Assembly (NCBI GenBank): GCA_022606425.2
Contig: JAHDVF020000438.1
Location: 120,001-184,000 of the forward strand
Direction of reading: 5' to 3'
Length of the DNA: 64,000 bases
Origin: Lepidostoma basale
Taxonomy: Eukaryota; Arthropoda; Insecta; Trichoptera; Lepidostomatidae
The notes below the pieces were generated by a model. The model was not told the origin of the DNA and searched no databases. It was given only the letters and a program-made list of their open reading frames with translations. Within the stretch, counting starts at the first letter, position 1; the number at the start of each line of letters is the position of its first letter. This document shows positions 63,838 to 64,000 of this stretch, piece by piece. Position numbers and translations under genes: made by a program.

Positions 63838-64000
63838 TTATCACACCGTTTCTCCGGAGGAGTTGGCAGAGAGGAAGGACTGCTACACTGCTCTATCCTG
63901 ACATACTCGTACCTCACGAGATTCATCGATATTTATACATTGTAACACGCAAGCTCGTAATTTTTTCCGGCTTCGAATGTGGCAACGTTTTAGTAATAGA
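63838..64000 (-). mobile_element. LINE-A, runs off the window
   Basis: ATCACACCGTTTCTCCGGAG (3' end), GAGGAAGGACTGCTACACTG and CGTAACACGCAAGCTCG-like codons on the minus strand. An extra TCGTAC lies in ATACCTC at 63907-63912. The 5' part lies beyond the window. Confidence 0.72.

Overview
The window is strongly A+T-rich eukaryotic DNA. It is packed with decayed transposable elements, and I cannot support a single host gene with exons, splice sites and a recognisable product. The repeat content points to an insect, most likely a moth or butterfly. It holds many 5'-truncated non-LTR retrotransposons whose C-terminal protein carries GSEAWNWQKKDESRIN / RSLRRMCG / GSLRWFGHMERM, a protein type I associate with lepidopteran genomes. 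It also holds two mariner elements, tRNA-derived SINEs and many palindromic non-autonomous DNA elements. The order assignment is inference. The window reads as intergenic, intronic or heterochromatic sequence.

Names used below. LINE-A is the dominant family, with more than 20 pieces, ending in GGCGTGATGG plus a (GTTA)n or (GTT)n tail. LINE-B carries KTLRDR and GRPPKRWKDSWESTSQE. CR1-like copies carry SRLDYCNGIYANIPK and SLKTFLFKRSFP. LINE-C, -D and -E are other non-LTR 3' ends. SINE-Gly and SINE-Arg are named for the tRNA they resemble. SINE-T is a short element that borrows the LINE-A 3' end. FB1 to FB7 are palindromic (foldback) families. Repeats D and G are short families of unknown origin.

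Layout. At 1-5.35 kb there are a repeat D copy, LINE-A pieces and a Harbinger-like MITE (4533-5318) inside a LINE-A piece. At 6-8.4 kb there are LINE-A, LINE-B and SINE-Gly. At 8.5-12.3 kb there is a mix of unique sequence, a LINE-A reverse-transcriptase piece with a second LINE-A inserted beside it, and a GC-rich island. At 12.3-18 kb there are a CR1-like copy split by LINE-A, repeat D copies, a LINE-A nested in LINE-A and a pogo/Tigger remnant. At 18-24.6 kb there are foldback elements, a LINE-B inserted in FB1, a 472-bp palindrome, a perfect 81-bp-arm palindrome and SINE-T. At 25-32 kb there are paired LINE-A copies, a SINE-Gly, the first mariner (28321-29612) and CR1-like and SINE-Arg copies. 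At 32-36 kb there are a second GC-rich island, SINE-T, CR1-like, LINE-C and FB4. At 36.8-38.4 kb five element insertions are nested. At 38.9-45 kb there are LINE-B/D/E ends. The second, nearly intact mariner is at 45617-46903. At 49-54.4 kb there are LINE-B, FB2/FB3 and a short Harbinger-like MITE. At 54451-56429 there is a decayed DDE transposon with 16-bp terminal and 18-bp subterminal inverted repeats. At 57-64 kb there are further LINE-A, LINE-D, SINE and foldback pieces.

How the parts relate. Nothing here forms a pathway. The relations are parasitic and historical. LINE enzymes plausibly moved SINE-T, which shares the LINE-A tail, and the tRNA-like SINEs. Cut-and-paste transposases moved the MITEs. 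Target-site duplications at many junctions allow the order of insertion to be read. The most unusual signals are SINE-T, the TACGAGTA micro-insertions, and the CGAAACATG core shared by otherwise different palindromes.
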